A stretch of DNA of 64,000 bases from an uncultured Bacillota bacterium. GTDB lineage: Bacteria; Bacillota; Clostridia; Christensenellales; Borkfalkiaceae. The notes beneath the pieces are model-generated. The model had not been told where the DNA came from. It searched no databases and saw only the letters and a program-made list of their open reading frames with translations. Location: NCBI GenBank assembly GCA_949297575.1, contig CASFTB010000005.1, positions 1-64,000 on the forward strand, given 5' to 3'. The position numbers and the translations under genes were made by a program. How positions within the stretch are numbered: the first letter of the stretch is position 1; each line of letters begins with the position of its first letter. This document shows positions 23,600 to 32,318 of the stretch, one piece after another.

Positions 23600-24187
23600 T
23601 CAGTACGCCTCCCTTTTGCCGCTGACGATCCTGCCCGTCAGCACGAATATCTTTCCGCAGCCGATAAACAGCCATTTTGTGCAGCAGAGGAACAGGGGCA
23701 CGAGCAGCGCGCCTGCACCCGCCGTTGCCAGCCCGATGCCGATGTGCGCCACATATGCCGCGCCGCCGTACATGCAGAGCTGTACGAGAAAATAGGCGTC
23801 GTATGCGATCCCCGCGAGGATGGCGGCGAAGCCGCTCACAAGCAGCGCCGCGCCCGCCGCGGCGAGGCAGAAAACGACGGCGAGCAGGGGGAGCCCCACG
23901 AACAGAAACAGCAGTACCGCCACCGCGGCGCGCGCCGCCGTATCGCCCGCAGTCCTCGGCCGTGTCGCCCTGCTCTGTGCGGAAGAGCTTTCCGCCCACT
24001 CCGCGACGATTTTATCCGCCGCTGCCTTCGGGTCGCCGAACCCGCGCACGATCTCGCGCTCTGAATTCCCAGCGTCCAGCTTGTCGCCGTACAGTTCCGC
24101 GTAATAGTCGAGCGCGCGCTCCCGCTCCTCCCCGGGCAGGCGAGAGAGCCGCTTTTTGAATGCCTTTTCCCATTGCCTGAAAGTCAT
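23600..24187 (-). CDS. DUF1700 (HAAS-domain) membrane protein
   Basis: 195 residues. An N-terminal helical HAAS domain (FRQWEKAFKKRLSRLPGEERERALDYYAEL, GFGDPKAAADKIVAEW) and three to four hydrophobic helices. The HAAS domain is typical of proteins paired with PadR regulators and is thought to hold the regulator or an effector at the membrane. Start overlaps the PadR stop (ATGA); its stop is one base from the DUF4097 start, so the three genes are translated as a unit. Confidence 0.85.
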   Translation of the reverse strand: MTFRQWEKAFKKRLSRLPGEERERALDYYAELYGDKLDAGNSEREIVRGFGDPKAAADKIVAEWAESSSAQSRATRPRTAGDTAARAAVAVLLFLFVGLPLLAVVFCLAAAGAALLVSGFAAILAGIAYDAYFLVQLCMYGGAAYVAHIGIGLATAGAGALLVPLFLCCTKWLFIGCGKIFVLTGRIVSGKREAY

Positions 24188-24498
24188 ACGTTGCCTCCTT
24201 GCAGAATAAATTCGTAGATCCGTTCAAATTCCTTCACGTCCTCGACAAATTCGAGGATGCGCCGCTGCCCCTTTTCCGTGATCGCATAATACTTTCGCAG
24301 CCGCCCGTTGAATTCCCGGCTGTGCGCCGTCACCGCGCCAGAGATCTCCAGCCGCTTTAAGATGGGGTACAGCGTCGATTCGGAAATTTCGATGTACGGC
24401 GCTATGTCTGCGATGATCTTGTACCCGTACGATTCGCCCCGCCGCAGAACGGCGAGCACGCACACGTCGAGCAGTCCTTTTTTGAGTTGTGCGTCCAT
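24184..24498 (-). CDS. PadR-family transcriptional repressor
   Basis: 104 residues. Winged helix typical of PadR subfamily 2: LKKGLLDVCVLAVLRRGESYGYKI (first helices), ISESTLYPILKRLEISG (recognition helix), NGRLRKYYAITEKGQRRI (wing). GGAGGGG precedes ATG 24498. First gene of the operon and expected to repress it through the palindrome that overlaps its promoter. Confidence 0.92.
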   Translation of the reverse strand: MDAQLKKGLLDVCVLAVLRRGESYGYKIIADIAPYIEISESTLYPILKRLEISGAVTAHSREFNGRLRKYYAITEKGQRRILEFVEDVKEFERIYEFILQGGNV

Positions 24499-24529
24499 GA
24501 AGCACCCCTCCGATACTATTTTATACGCA

Positions 24530-24560
24530 ATACTATACAATACATAGTATAGAAAGTCAA
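24530..24560 (-). promoter_or_regulatory. PadR operon promoter with overlapping palindromic operator
   Basis: Minus strand: TTGACT (24560-24555), 17-base spacer, TATAGT (24537-24532). The perfect inverted repeat ATACTAT-N7-ATAGTAT (24530-24550) spans the spacer and the -10 box, the place where an autorepressor would bind. Confidence 0.8.
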
Positions 24561-24684
24561 GCGTTTTCCGGCAAAAATTTCGCAGGAGACAAAAAAATCC
24601 CGGCAGGGGAAGTCTCCCACTGCTTTCGCGCCCTTTTTCCGCATCCGTCGCCTGCGGCGCGGCTTGCCCCCGATCCGGAATCAA

Positions 24685-24700
24685 GAATGCAGAATTGAGG
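24685..24700 (+). repeat. Partial copy (C) of the 62-bp dispersed repeat
   Basis: GAATGCAGAATTGAGG matches the 5' end of copies A and B. Only this half is present. It lies in the 346-bp gene-free gap 24499-24844, which otherwise holds the PadR promoter and a terminator. Confidence 0.55.
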
Positions 24701-24795
24701 ACGGAGCGAGAGCACTCCCTCTACCCGGTTGCCTCATAGCCTCCCGAAAAGATTTGCGAAGCCCGAGATTTTAGGGAAGAGGGGGCGCAAGGCAG

Positions 24796-24827
24796 CAAAA
24801 AGCCCCGCACGCGAAAGCGCGCGGGGC
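24796..24827 (-). terminator. Terminator of the large membrane-protein gene
   Basis: GCCCCGC (24802-24808) pairs with GCGGGGC (24821-24827); on the minus strand a T5 run follows. Confidence 0.8.
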
Positions 24828-24844
24828 GAAGTTTGTCTCTTCGG

Positions 24845-26536
24845 TCAGCGGAGGGAGTTGCTGAAATTGTAGATCTTTTCGAGCAGTCCGTCGCTGATGA
24901 CGCTGCGGTATCTGCCCATGAACACGAAGATCTTCGTGAAGAACTCGCGGTTGTCTCCGCCGAGGCGGTAAGCGGGCAGGCGCTTGTTGTCCCCGTAGAT
25001 GCGGGAGATGAACAGGCGGTCGAATTCGTCCTTTTCGGCGGGCGTCAGGCTGCTGAAGAATGCGTCGGGGATGTAGCCCGCTGCATAGTAGCTCTGCCCG
25101 TCCGCAGGCGCTACGGGCGGCTGCGGCGCATACTGTTGTCTGCCGTAGTAGGGCTGCTGCGCGTAATAGGGCTGCTGTGCCTGCGCACTGCGCTGCTCCT
25201 CCTGTGCGGCATAATCCGCATAGGCGCGGTTGAATTTTCCGTCGTATTTTGCCTGCTCGAAGTCGAAGGGCTTTTCCTCCGCCTTTTCCTGCGCGGGGAT
25301 ATCGCGCACGGCGTCGGCGTAGTCCTCGCGGGCTTCCTGCGCGGTCGCGGCCTGCTCCTGTTCCTGTTCCTGTGCCGCGGCCGTCTTGGCGATGTCGTCG
25401 AAGGAGATCTGCGCGGCTTCGTCAAAGGCCTGGTTGGCGCGCTCCGCCTCGCGCTGTACTTCTTCGCTCACTGCAGGGGCTGCGGGAGCTTCCGCCGCGG
25501 GTTCTTCCTGTGCGGGAGATTCATAGCCGCGGATGGCCATCTGGTCGTTGGAGTCGAACACGAAGGGCTGCGCGGGCTGCCCGTTCAGTTCGGCATTCTC
25601 CGCTTTTTCGGCGGCTTCTTCCTCCGCCTCTCTCTTCTTTTTCAGCTTCGAATGCCCGACGGCGACCACGATGATGGTGTACACGAGCTGCACGAGCGCG
25701 ACGCCCGCAAAGCCGAGCATGCCGATGTTTTCGGTCAGGTTCGCAAAGCCGCCCTCCAGCCCGGCGAACACCGTGCCCGCGGCGGCGAGGATGAACATCG
25801 CGATGGCGCGGATCAGGTCGATGGCTGCGAAGTGGGGGAACGCAAAGCCGATCACCGCCAGCATGAGGTTGATGAGTGCGCCCCATGCGAGGAAGCGGAA
25901 GGCGTATTCAGCGATGGTATCGGAGAGGCCTTCGCCCAGTTCGATGCCGTTGAACAGTGCCTGCAGGTCATGGCTTGCAACGAAGGTGCGCGTCGCAAAC
26001 ACGAAGAACGCGCCCGCGATCAGCGCATAGAAGAGTTTTACGACGCCCTTTCCCTTGTAGGTCGCGATGCTGAGCACCGCCATGCCGACAAGGCCGAGGA
26101 GCATCGAGAGGCAGGTGGCATTGATCGCCACATAGCTCTTCTCGTCGTAGAAGATGTCCGCCGCGGTCATTTCAAATTCTTTGATGAGTACGACCGCATA
26201 GAAGGCGGTGGCCGCCACGCAGACGAGCGTCTTGATGAAGTTGAGCGCCGCGGCGCCGTCGCGCTTGCTGAAGAAGGACGCCACCGTGCAGATCAGGAGC
26301 ACGGCGTACATCCCCACGACTGCATACAGGCCGGCCTTCGCGAGCGCGGTCGCAAAGAGAGATTCGCCCTTGAACAGGTCGAGGATCTGGTTGAACAGGC
26401 TCTGCTCGAAGCCCGCCGCGTTCGGAACGAAAAGGAACGCGACGAATCCCGCAAAGAGGATCAGCGACAGGACGATCTGCAGCGCTTTCCCCGTGCCCTT
26501 TTTCTGTTCGGGCGATGCTGTTTGCTGGTTAGTCAT
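24845..26536 (-). CDS. Large membrane protein with disordered linker and conserved-looking C-terminal domain
   Basis: 563 residues, not assigned to a family. Residues 1 to about 310 contain seven to eight transmembrane helices. A charged coil (KLKKKREAEEEAAEKAENAEL) and an Ala/Glu/Gln-rich, then Gln/Tyr/Pro-rich linker run to about residue 490. The last 70 residues are ordered and mixed-charge (SSLTPAEKDEFDRLFISRIYG, NREFFTKIFVFMGRYRSVIS). The C-terminal domain is cytoplasmic if the helix count is even. Own promoter and terminator. GAAGGGGTG precedes ATG 26536. Could be a scaffold or sensor; there is no enzymatic motif. Confidence 0.7.
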   Translation of the reverse strand: MTNQQTASPEQKKGTGKALQIVLSLILFAGFVAFLFVPNAAGFEQSLFNQILDLFKGESLFATALAKAGLYAVVGMYAVLLICTVASFFSKRDGAAALNFIKTLVCVAATAFYAVVLIKEFEMTAADIFYDEKSYVAINATCLSMLLGLVGMAVLSIATYKGKGVVKLFYALIAGAFFVFATRTFVASHDLQALFNGIELGEGLSDTIAEYAFRFLAWGALINLMLAVIGFAFPHFAAIDLIRAIAMFILAAAGTVFAGLEGGFANLTENIGMLGFAGVALVQLVYTIIVVAVGHSKLKKKREAEEEAAEKAENAELNGQPAQPFVFDSNDQMAIRGYESPAQEEPAAEAPAAPAVSEEVQREAERANQAFDEAAQISFDDIAKTAAAQEQEQEQAATAQEAREDYADAVRDIPAQEKAEEKPFDFEQAKYDGKFNRAYADYAAQEEQRSAQAQQPYYAQQPYYGRQQYAPQPPVAPADGQSYYAAGYIPDAFFSSLTPAEKDEFDRLFISRIYGDNKRLPAYRLGGDNREFFTKIFVFMGRYRSVISDGLLEKIYNFSNSLR

Positions 26537-26622
26537 AAATGTACACCCCTTCTTTTATTGCGGGGGCCGTCGGCCCCTCGGCGGCGGACCGCGCCGCGCG
26601 GTTGATAAATTATCACACTATA

Positions 26623-26651
26623 ATTTTACTATATAACAATGGAAGTGTCAA
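26623..26651 (-). promoter_or_regulatory. Sigma-A promoter of the large membrane-protein gene
   Basis: Minus strand: perfect TTGACA (26651-26646), 17-base spacer, TAAAAT (26628-26623). The 338-bp gap 26537-26874 holds this and the divergent PucR promoter and nothing else that I can see. Confidence 0.8.
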
Positions 26652-26795
26652 GTATAAAAACGAAAACTGTCCTTCCCGAAAGCAATATTTTTTTGCGCCT
26701 CGCGGGCGGGCCGCGGCAAGGCGGTCCCTTTTTTAATAAGAATGTGTTAAAGGGACAAAATTTTTGCACGGCGGGGAGGGAAAACGGATTTTTTA

Positions 26796-26824
26796 TTGAT
26801 ATTTGCACAAGTTTGCGCTATAAT
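26796..26824 (+). promoter_or_regulatory. Sigma-A promoter of the PucR/CdaR-type gene
   Basis: TTGATA (26796-26801), 17-base spacer, TATAAT (26819-26824). Confidence 0.8.
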
Positions 26825-26874
26825 AAAGCGGAAAGGCAGCGCGGGCGCCCGCCCGCGGCAAAGGGGGAGAGAAG

Positions 26875-27900
26875 ATGAACGCGGAACTGAAGAAGATCGT
26901 GCGCTCCGTGCGCGAAAATACGGGTATCGATATCCACGTGTACAGTGCGGAGGGCAGGCCGCTCTCCCACCCGGGCGAGCCCGCCGTGCCCGGCCTGCCC
27001 GACGGCATCGTGCAGAGCGCGTCGCCCGCCCGCACGCTGTTTCGGGCCTCCTTCCGCTCCGAGCGCTTTATCTGCGCCATAGAGGGCGCGGGCAGCGAGC
27101 AGCGCAACTATGCCTTTCTGCTCGCCGACCTTATCGAAAATTCCTTCGGCAGGTCGCTCGAACTGCCGAAAGGGGAGTTCGTCAGGCGCATCCTCCTCGG
27201 CGAATGCGACCCCGCAGACGTGCAGCGGTTCCGCGCCAAGTACGGCGTGCCCGACCTTCCCTGCTTTGTCCTCGCCCTCGCGGCGGAGGGCAAGGCGTCC
27301 GACGTCGTCGCCCTCCTCTCGCAGTATGCGGAGGGCGAGGCAGACTGCGCCGTCCCCGTTTCGGGCAAAGACTGCGCCTTTGTCAAGTTTGCGGGAGAGG
27401 ACTCCGATTATCAGTCCCCGACGGACTTTGCAGACTTCCTCGCCCGCTCCCTCTACGAGGAGCTGGGCATCCGCTGCCGCATCGGCGTGGGCGGCGTCTC
27501 CCGCCGCTTCGAGGAGGCGGGCGTCTCCTACCGGCAGGCGTGCGAAGCGCTGCGCATGAGCGCCATGTTCGGCGCCAAGGGCTCCGTACACGGCTACCGC
27601 GAATTCCTGCTCGTCCGCATGCTCGAGGATCTGCCCGCGGGGAAGCGCTCCGAGTACCTGTCCATCCTGTTGGACGGGGAGGCGAAAGAGCTTCTGAAGG
27701 ATGAGGACATGGTCGGCACCGCCGAAGAATTTCTCGAAAACAGCCTCAACGTCAGCGAAACGTCGCGCAACCTCTACATGCACCGCAACACCCTCATGTA
27801 CCGGCTGGACAAGATCGAGCGCGTCACGGGGCTGAACCTGCGCAAATTTTCGGATGCGGTCTCCTTCCGCCTTATCACCATTTTGAGCAAACTTGTCTGA
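26875..27900 (+). CDS. PucR/CdaR-type transcriptional regulator
   Basis: 341 residues. N-terminal sensor region (about 1-110), a GGDEF-like central part (about 150-250, SLYEELGIRCRIGVGGVSRRFEEAGVSYRQAC), and a C-terminal PucR helix-turn-helix (about 283-335: FLENSLNVSETSRNLYMHRNTLMYRLDKIERVTGLNL). The HRNTLMYRLDKIE motif is diagnostic. Members regulate organic-acid or purine use. GGGGGAGAGAAG precedes ATG 26875. The malic-enzyme gene starts 38 bases after its stop, suggesting control of C4-acid metabolism. Confidence 0.88.
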   Translation: MNAELKKIVRSVRENTGIDIHVYSAEGRPLSHPGEPAVPGLPDGIVQSASPARTLFRASFRSERFICAIEGAGSEQRNYAFLLADLIENSFGRSLELPKGEFVRRILLGECDPADVQRFRAKYGVPDLPCFVLALAAEGKASDVVALLSQYAEGEADCAVPVSGKDCAFVKFAGEDSDYQSPTDFADFLARSLYEELGIRCRIGVGGVSRRFEEAGVSYRQACEALRMSAMFGAKGSVHGYREFLLVRMLEDLPAGKRSEYLSILLDGEAKELLKDEDMVGTAEEFLENSLNVSETSRNLYMHRNTLMYRLDKIERVTGLNLRKFSDAVSFRLITILSKLV

Positions 27901-27937
27901 AATTCATTCGCCCGCAGAGGGCAGGAGCATACACATC

Positions 27938-29107
27938 ATGGACGTTTATGAAAGATCTCTCAGATTACACGCGCAGCTTCGCGGCAAATATGAAGTGCGC
28001 TCCCTCGTCGAGGTAAAGGACAGGGAAGCGCTCTCCGTTGCATATACCCCGGGCGTCGCCCAGCCCTGCCGCGAGATCGCCAAAGACCCCGCGGCGGCGT
28101 ACACGTATACGCGCAAATGGAACACCGTCGCCGTCGTCTCCGACGGCAGCGCCGTCCTGGGCCTGGGCAACATCGGCGGGCTCGCGGGGCTCCCCGTCAT
28201 GGAGGGCAAGGCCATCCTCTTCCGCGAATTTGCGGGCATCGACGCCGTCCCCGTCGTCCTTTCCGGGCAGGACGAGGATGACATCGTCCGCGCGGTGGAG
28301 ATGATCGCTCCCACCTACGGCGGCATCAACCTCGAGGATATCTGCGCGCCCAAGTGCTTCTCCGTCGAAAGGCGGCTGAAAGAGAAGCTTGACATCCCCG
28401 TCTTTCACGACGACCAGCACGGCACCGCCATCGTCGTCGCGGCGGCGCTGATGAACGCGCTTCGTCTGGCGGGCAAGTCCCTTGCGCAGGCGAAGGTGGT
28501 CATCTGCGGCGCGGGCAGCGCGGGCATCGCCATCTGCAAGCTGCTGCTCGCGTGCGGCGCGCAGGACGTCACCCTCGCCGACCGCCTCGGGCTGGTATGC
28601 GAGGGGGAGGCGTGGATGACCTCCGCCCAGCGCGAGATCGCTGCGGTCACAAACCGCAAAAAGCTGCGCGGCTCCCTCGCCGACGCAGTGAAGGGGGCGG
28701 ACGTGTTCATCGGCGTCTCCGCGCCCCAACAGCTCACCAAAGAGATGGTCCGGAGCATGGCGGAAAAGAGCGTCGTGTTCGCGATGGCAAACCCCGAGCC
28801 CGAGATCTACCCGCAGGACGCGCTGGAAGCGGGCGCCTTCGTCGTCGGCACGGGCAGGAGCGATTTTCCCAACCAGATCAACAACGTGCTCGCCTTCCCC
28901 GGCGTCTTCCGCGGCGCGCTGGACGTCCGAGCGAAGGACATCAGCGAGGGCATGAAGGTCGCCGCGGCGCGCGCCCTGGCAGAGCTGGTGGGGGAGGACC
29001 TCTCCCGCGAGTGCGTCATTCCCTCCGCCTTCGATCCCCGCGTCGCCCCCGCCGTGGCAAAGGCGGTCGCCGAGCAGGCGAAGCGCGAGGGCCTCGCGCG
29101 CATCTGA
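27938..29107 (+). CDS. Malic enzyme (NAD(P)-dependent malate dehydrogenase, decarboxylating)
   Basis: 389 residues, the short bacterial form lacking the phosphotransacetylase extension. Motifs: SVAYTPGVAQPCREI (substrate tyrosine), SDGSAVLGLGNIGGLAGLPVMEGKA split over the first Gly-rich loop, PVFHDDQHGTA (metal and catalytic region), CGAGSAGIAICKLLL (Rossmann) and NPEPEIYP. Converts malate to pyruvate plus CO2 with NAD(P)H. GGAGC precedes ATG 27938. The adjacent PucR-type regulator probably controls it. Confidence 0.93.
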   Translation: MDVYERSLRLHAQLRGKYEVRSLVEVKDREALSVAYTPGVAQPCREIAKDPAAAYTYTRKWNTVAVVSDGSAVLGLGNIGGLAGLPVMEGKAILFREFAGIDAVPVVLSGQDEDDIVRAVEMIAPTYGGINLEDICAPKCFSVERRLKEKLDIPVFHDDQHGTAIVVAAALMNALRLAGKSLAQAKVVICGAGSAGIAICKLLLACGAQDVTLADRLGLVCEGEAWMTSAQREIAAVTNRKKLRGSLADAVKGADVFIGVSAPQQLTKEMVRSMAEKSVVFAMANPEPEIYPQDALEAGAFVVGTGRSDFPNQINNVLAFPGVFRGALDVRAKDISEGMKVAAARALAELVGEDLSRECVIPSAFDPRVAPAVAKAVAEQAKREGLARI

Positions 29108-29140
29108 CGGTCGCAGAGGAAATACATTCGGAGCAAAAAA

Positions 29141-29731
29141 ATGGCATCATTCCTCAAAGAAAACTTGTTTTGGACCCGTCCGCCCCGTTCGTTCAAGACG
29201 GGAGAGGACTTCGTCGAGATCGTCACAGACCCGAACACCGACCTGTGGCAGCGCACCTATTACGGCTTCCGCAACGATTCCGCGCCCGTCTTGCAGGCAA
29301 AGACGGAGGAACAGTACTTTTCCTTCACGGTCAGAACACAGTTTTGCGGCAAAAACCGCTTTGACCAGTGCGGCGTGGCGCTCTATCTCGATGCGGAGAA
29401 CTGGCTGAAAGCCTCCTCCGAATACGAAGACGGGGCCATGCAGCGCCTGGGCAGCGTCGTCACCGACCGCGGCTATTCGGATTGGGCGACGACGGACATC
29501 CCCGCCTCCGTCGGGGAGATCTGGTACCGCCTCAGCCGCAGGGAGAGCGACTATATGCTCGAAAGCAGCTTTGACGGAAAGCGCTTCCGGCAGATGCGCA
29601 TCTGCCACCTGTCGGAGGGCGGCAAAGAGATCGCCTTCGGCGTCTACGCCTGCAGCCCGGGGCAGTCCTCTTTTTCGGCGCGCTTTACCGAAATGGAGAT
29701 CGGCCCCTGCGTGTGGAAAGCGCATGCATGA
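29141..29731 (+). CDS. DUF1349 protein, second paralogue
   Basis: 196 residues, with the DUF1349 pattern: FTVRTQFCGKNRFDQCGVALYLDAENWLKASSEYED split over two strands, then MQRLGSVVTDRGYSDWAT, IWYRLSRRESDYMLESSFDG and FGVYACSPG. It keeps the TxxGxSxW core better than the protein at 10577 and is only distantly related to it. No signal peptide. GGAGC lies about 8 bases before ATG 29141. Carbohydrate binding or processing is likely by fold, unproven. It is 33 bases after the malic-enzyme stop. Confidence 0.85.
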   Translation: MASFLKENLFWTRPPRSFKTGEDFVEIVTDPNTDLWQRTYYGFRNDSAPVLQAKTEEQYFSFTVRTQFCGKNRFDQCGVALYLDAENWLKASSEYEDGAMQRLGSVVTDRGYSDWATTDIPASVGEIWYRLSRRESDYMLESSFDGKRFRQMRICHLSEGGKEIAFGVYACSPGQSSFSARFTEMEIGPCVWKAHA

Positions 29732-29766
29732 GCGCCCTCATAGAAGGAGAAAAAAGGGAGATACTG

Positions 29767-30171
29767 ATGACGTACGAAGAGATGCTCGCCCGCGCGCGCT
29801 CGCTGCTGCGCCCCACGGAGAGGGGAAAGTTCCTCTCCTACGGCTTCGTGGCGGCGGTGCTGGAGGGCGGCAACGGAAAATATTATGAAGGCGTGAACAT
29901 AGACCTCGCCTGCGGCCTCGGCTTCTGTGCCGAGCGCAACGCGGCGTCTTCCATGGTCACCGACGGGGAAGTGCGCGTGCGCCGCGTCGTCTGCGTGGAC
30001 GCGCAGGGCAGGCCCATGCCCCCCTGCGGCAGCTGCCGCGAGTTTTTGCTGCAGCTCTCCCCCGAAAACGCGCGGGCGGAATTTCTCCTCGGCGAGGCGC
30101 CCCTCCGCACCGAAAAACTTGCACGCCTCCTGCCGTATCCCTGGCAGGAGGGCAGAGAAGGAGGCTTATGA
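29767..30171 (+). CDS. Cytidine deaminase-family protein
   Basis: 134 residues. Zinc site CAERNAASSM (Cys-Ala-Glu) and PPCGSCREFL (Pro-Cys-x2-Cys) are complete; NIDLACGLGFC provides the substrate-side Asn. It deaminates (deoxy)cytidine in salvage, or could be a blasticidin-S-type deaminase relative. Starts at ATG 29767 behind GGGAG; an upstream ATG at 29728 would add 13 residues. Overlaps the following protease gene by four bases. With pdp and deoC at 39-41 kb it would feed pyrimidine deoxynucleoside breakdown. Confidence 0.82.
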   Translation: MTYEEMLARARSLLRPTERGKFLSYGFVAAVLEGGNGKYYEGVNIDLACGLGFCAERNAASSMVTDGEVRVRRVVCVDAQGRPMPPCGSCREFLLQLSPENARAEFLLGEAPLRTEKLARLLPYPWQEGREGGL

Positions 30172-31538
30172 AAGGGCAGAACGACAAGAAGAGCGTCATA
30201 AAAAAGATCGCGATATCGGCGGGGGCAGTGCTCGCCGCCGTCCTCCTCTTTTTTGCGGGATATTTCACCTATTATTTCACCCTCGACGGCGGGCTGCGCT
30301 CTCTCCTGTGGGTGAAGGACAAGATCCGTGACGAATATTACGAAGAGATCGACGACGACGATTTCTGGCAGGCCGCCATCGACGGCGTCGTTGGCTCTCT
30401 GCTCGACCAATACAGCGAGTTCTACACCGCCGAGGAGTTCGACGAGGTGATGAACGCCGATCAGGGCATCAAGTCCGGCGTCGGCGCCTCCTTCTTCACG
30501 GGCACCAACAAGGTCTACCACATCGCCTACAATTCCCCCCTCTTCTACGCCTCCGGCAACGAGACGCGCGAGGAAGGGGACAGCGGCATTGCGGTGGAGG
30601 AGGGCATGTACCTCACCGGCATCGGCACGGGCGGGCAGGTAGAGGATACCTTCACCTACGCGGCGCTCGCCGCGAAGGCGGCCCTCTTATCGGGGGACGA
30701 CCCCGTCACGCTGCGCTTTTCCTCTCTCGCCGCCGACGATACCGAACACTGTGCCGTCGTCACCGTCACCCCCGCCGTCTATATCGAGAGCTACGTCCTC
30801 TACGCGGCGAACGGCAGGGCGTGGGCATACGTCTCCGAGGACGGGGAGACGTACGTCTGGAAAGACGTGAGCGGCTATACCCCCGTCGAAGAGAAGGTGC
30901 CTGCAGGCGCGGCATACCTGCACCTGACGCAGTTTTACGGCAACGCCGGCGCCGAATTCGCGCAGGCGGCGGCGCAGTATAAGGAGGACGGCGCCTCCGT
31001 GCTCCTGCTCGATCTGCGCAACAACGGCGGCGGCTCGCTCGCCGTGATGCAGCAGCTCTGCTCCTATCTGTGCAAGGACGCCCCCGACGGTGCCGTCGTC
31101 CTCGAAGCGCGCTACCGCGGCGGAAAGAGCGAAAAGTACGGCATTAGAGAGGAATACTACGCGGATTTCTTTGCGGGCAGCACCGTCTATGCGGCGGCAA
31201 ACGGCAACAGCGCCTCTGCCTCCGAAGCGCTGCTGGGGGCGATGATCAGCTACAACACCCTCGGGTACGGCAACATTTTCATCACCGATACGACGGGCGG
31301 GCAGTACGACGCCTCCACCTACGGCAAGGGCATCATGCAGACCACCTTCCGCAACGGCGGCACGGGCGAGGCGATCAAGATGACCACCGCCGAGATCTTC
31401 TGGCCGAACGGCACCTCCATCCACGGGCGGGGCATCCGCGTCTCCGACGGCGCCGCCGCCGTACAGGCGGCGAGCTACGGCGAGTACGGCGACCCCGAAC
31501 TTTCCGAGATCTTCTCCCGCATCGCCGGCGCCGCATAG
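30168..31538 (+). CDS. S41-family (CtpA-like) serine protease with one membrane anchor
   Basis: 456 residues. N-terminal cytoplasmic tail and one transmembrane helix (about 13-35), an extracytoplasmic helical segment with DEYYEEIDDDDFWQAAIDGV (typical of the family), a degenerate PDZ region and the catalytic core: LLLDLRNNGGGS, ANGNSASASEALLGAM (Ser) and YGKGIMQTTF (Lys). It cleaves exported proteins, probably at their C-termini. The PDZ part is poorly conserved. ATG overlaps the cytidine-deaminase stop (ATGA). Confidence 0.88.
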   Translation: MKGQNDKKSVIKKIAISAGAVLAAVLLFFAGYFTYYFTLDGGLRSLLWVKDKIRDEYYEEIDDDDFWQAAIDGVVGSLLDQYSEFYTAEEFDEVMNADQGIKSGVGASFFTGTNKVYHIAYNSPLFYASGNETREEGDSGIAVEEGMYLTGIGTGGQVEDTFTYAALAAKAALLSGDDPVTLRFSSLAADDTEHCAVVTVTPAVYIESYVLYAANGRAWAYVSEDGETYVWKDVSGYTPVEEKVPAGAAYLHLTQFYGNAGAEFAQAAAQYKEDGASVLLLDLRNNGGGSLAVMQQLCSYLCKDAPDGAVVLEARYRGGKSEKYGIREEYYADFFAGSTVYAAANGNSASASEALLGAMISYNTLGYGNIFITDTTGGQYDASTYGKGIMQTTFRNGGTGEAIKMTTAEIFWPNGTSIHGRGIRVSDGAAAVQAASYGEYGDPELSEIFSRIAGAA

Positions 31539-31553
31539 CCTCCGGCGGGCAGT

Positions 31554-31907
31554 TCAGCCGCCCTGCGCGAAGTATGCGCGCAGCCTTTCTCTGATCTGAT
31601 CGTCCGCGAAGGCGACGGGTGCGATCCCGTCGCCTTCCTCTTTTGCGGGGGCGCTCTCCGCCTCCCGTGCGGAAAAGAGGGAGACCCGCCCCGCTTCCGC
31701 GAGCAGCCCCCCTTCGAGAAGGGAGGCGATCCCCTTCGGGTCGCGCAGCACGGGGGCGAGCCGCTGCACCGCCTCCATCGCCGCGAGCAGCTCCCGGGCC
31801 TCCTCGTCTCGCCGTACGGCGCCTTCCAGCAATTTTATGCCCTCCGCGCGCAGTTCTTCCCGCCGCCCGCCCAGTGCGGCCAGCAAAAATAAGAGGATGA
31901 GTTCCAT
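31554..31907 (-). CDS. Small hypothetical protein with N-terminal hydrophobic segment
   Basis: 117 residues beginning MELILLFLLAALGG, a possible signal anchor, then a helical, charged body (RREELRAEGIKLLEGAVRRDEE) and an acidic tail. CAAGGAGGTCTTTGCC precedes ATG 31907, a strong site that supports the call. Convergent with the S41 protease and divergent from the gene at 31985. No family recognised. Confidence 0.6.
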   Translation of the reverse strand: MELILLFLLAALGGRREELRAEGIKLLEGAVRRDEEARELLAAMEAVQRLAPVLRDPKGIASLLEGGLLAEAGRVSLFSAREAESAPAKEEGDGIAPVAFADDQIRERLRAYFAQGG

Positions 31908-31984
31908 GGCAAAGACCTCCTTGCGCGGGGCAAACGTCCGTCGCCCCGCATATAATGTTGCAGAACGTATTTCGGGAGGATAGC

Positions 31985-32257
31985 ATGAAGGACTTCGATT
32001 CTTTTGCGAAGGAAGGGGAGGGAAAGCTCCCCGAAGGTGCCGCCGACGCCGTGCGGATGGCTGCGCGGGCGTTCGAGGGCAAGGGCGAGGCGGACATCCT
32101 GCGCGCCATCTATAAGGAGGCGGAGCGGGGCAGGCGCGCGGGCACGCTCTCCGACGCCGAGCTCGACAACTTTTTTGCCGCCGTGTCGCCCATGTTCGAC
32201 GGCGCCAGGCGCAAAAAGCTGGAGGCTGTCATACAGAAGCTGAAAAAGATCAGATAG
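31985..32257 (+). CDS. Small helical hypothetical protein
   Basis: 90 residues, soluble, helical, charged (ADILRAIYKEAERGRRAGTL, MFDGARRKKLEAVIQKLKKI). GGGAGGATAGC precedes ATG 31985, and a TATAAT box lies at 31951-31956 (no good -35). It is divergent from the hydrophobic protein at 31907, and their promoter region is only 77 bp, so the two may work together. No family recognised. A GC hairpin follows the stop. Confidence 0.6.
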   Translation: MKDFDSFAKEGEGKLPEGAADAVRMAARAFEGKGEADILRAIYKEAERGRRAGTLSDAELDNFFAAVSPMFDGARRKKLEAVIQKLKKIR

Positions 32258-32261
32258 GGCA

Positions 32262-32291
32262 GGGGGCCCGCGGCGTTCGCCGCGGGCCCCC
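32262..32291. terminator. Strong GC hairpin between convergent genes
   Basis: A 14-bp stem (32262-32275 with 32278-32291). There is no T-run, so Rho-independent action is uncertain. Confidence 0.5.
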
Positions 32292-32318
32292 CGTCTTCGG
32301 AGAGCGGCGCCCCCGCCT

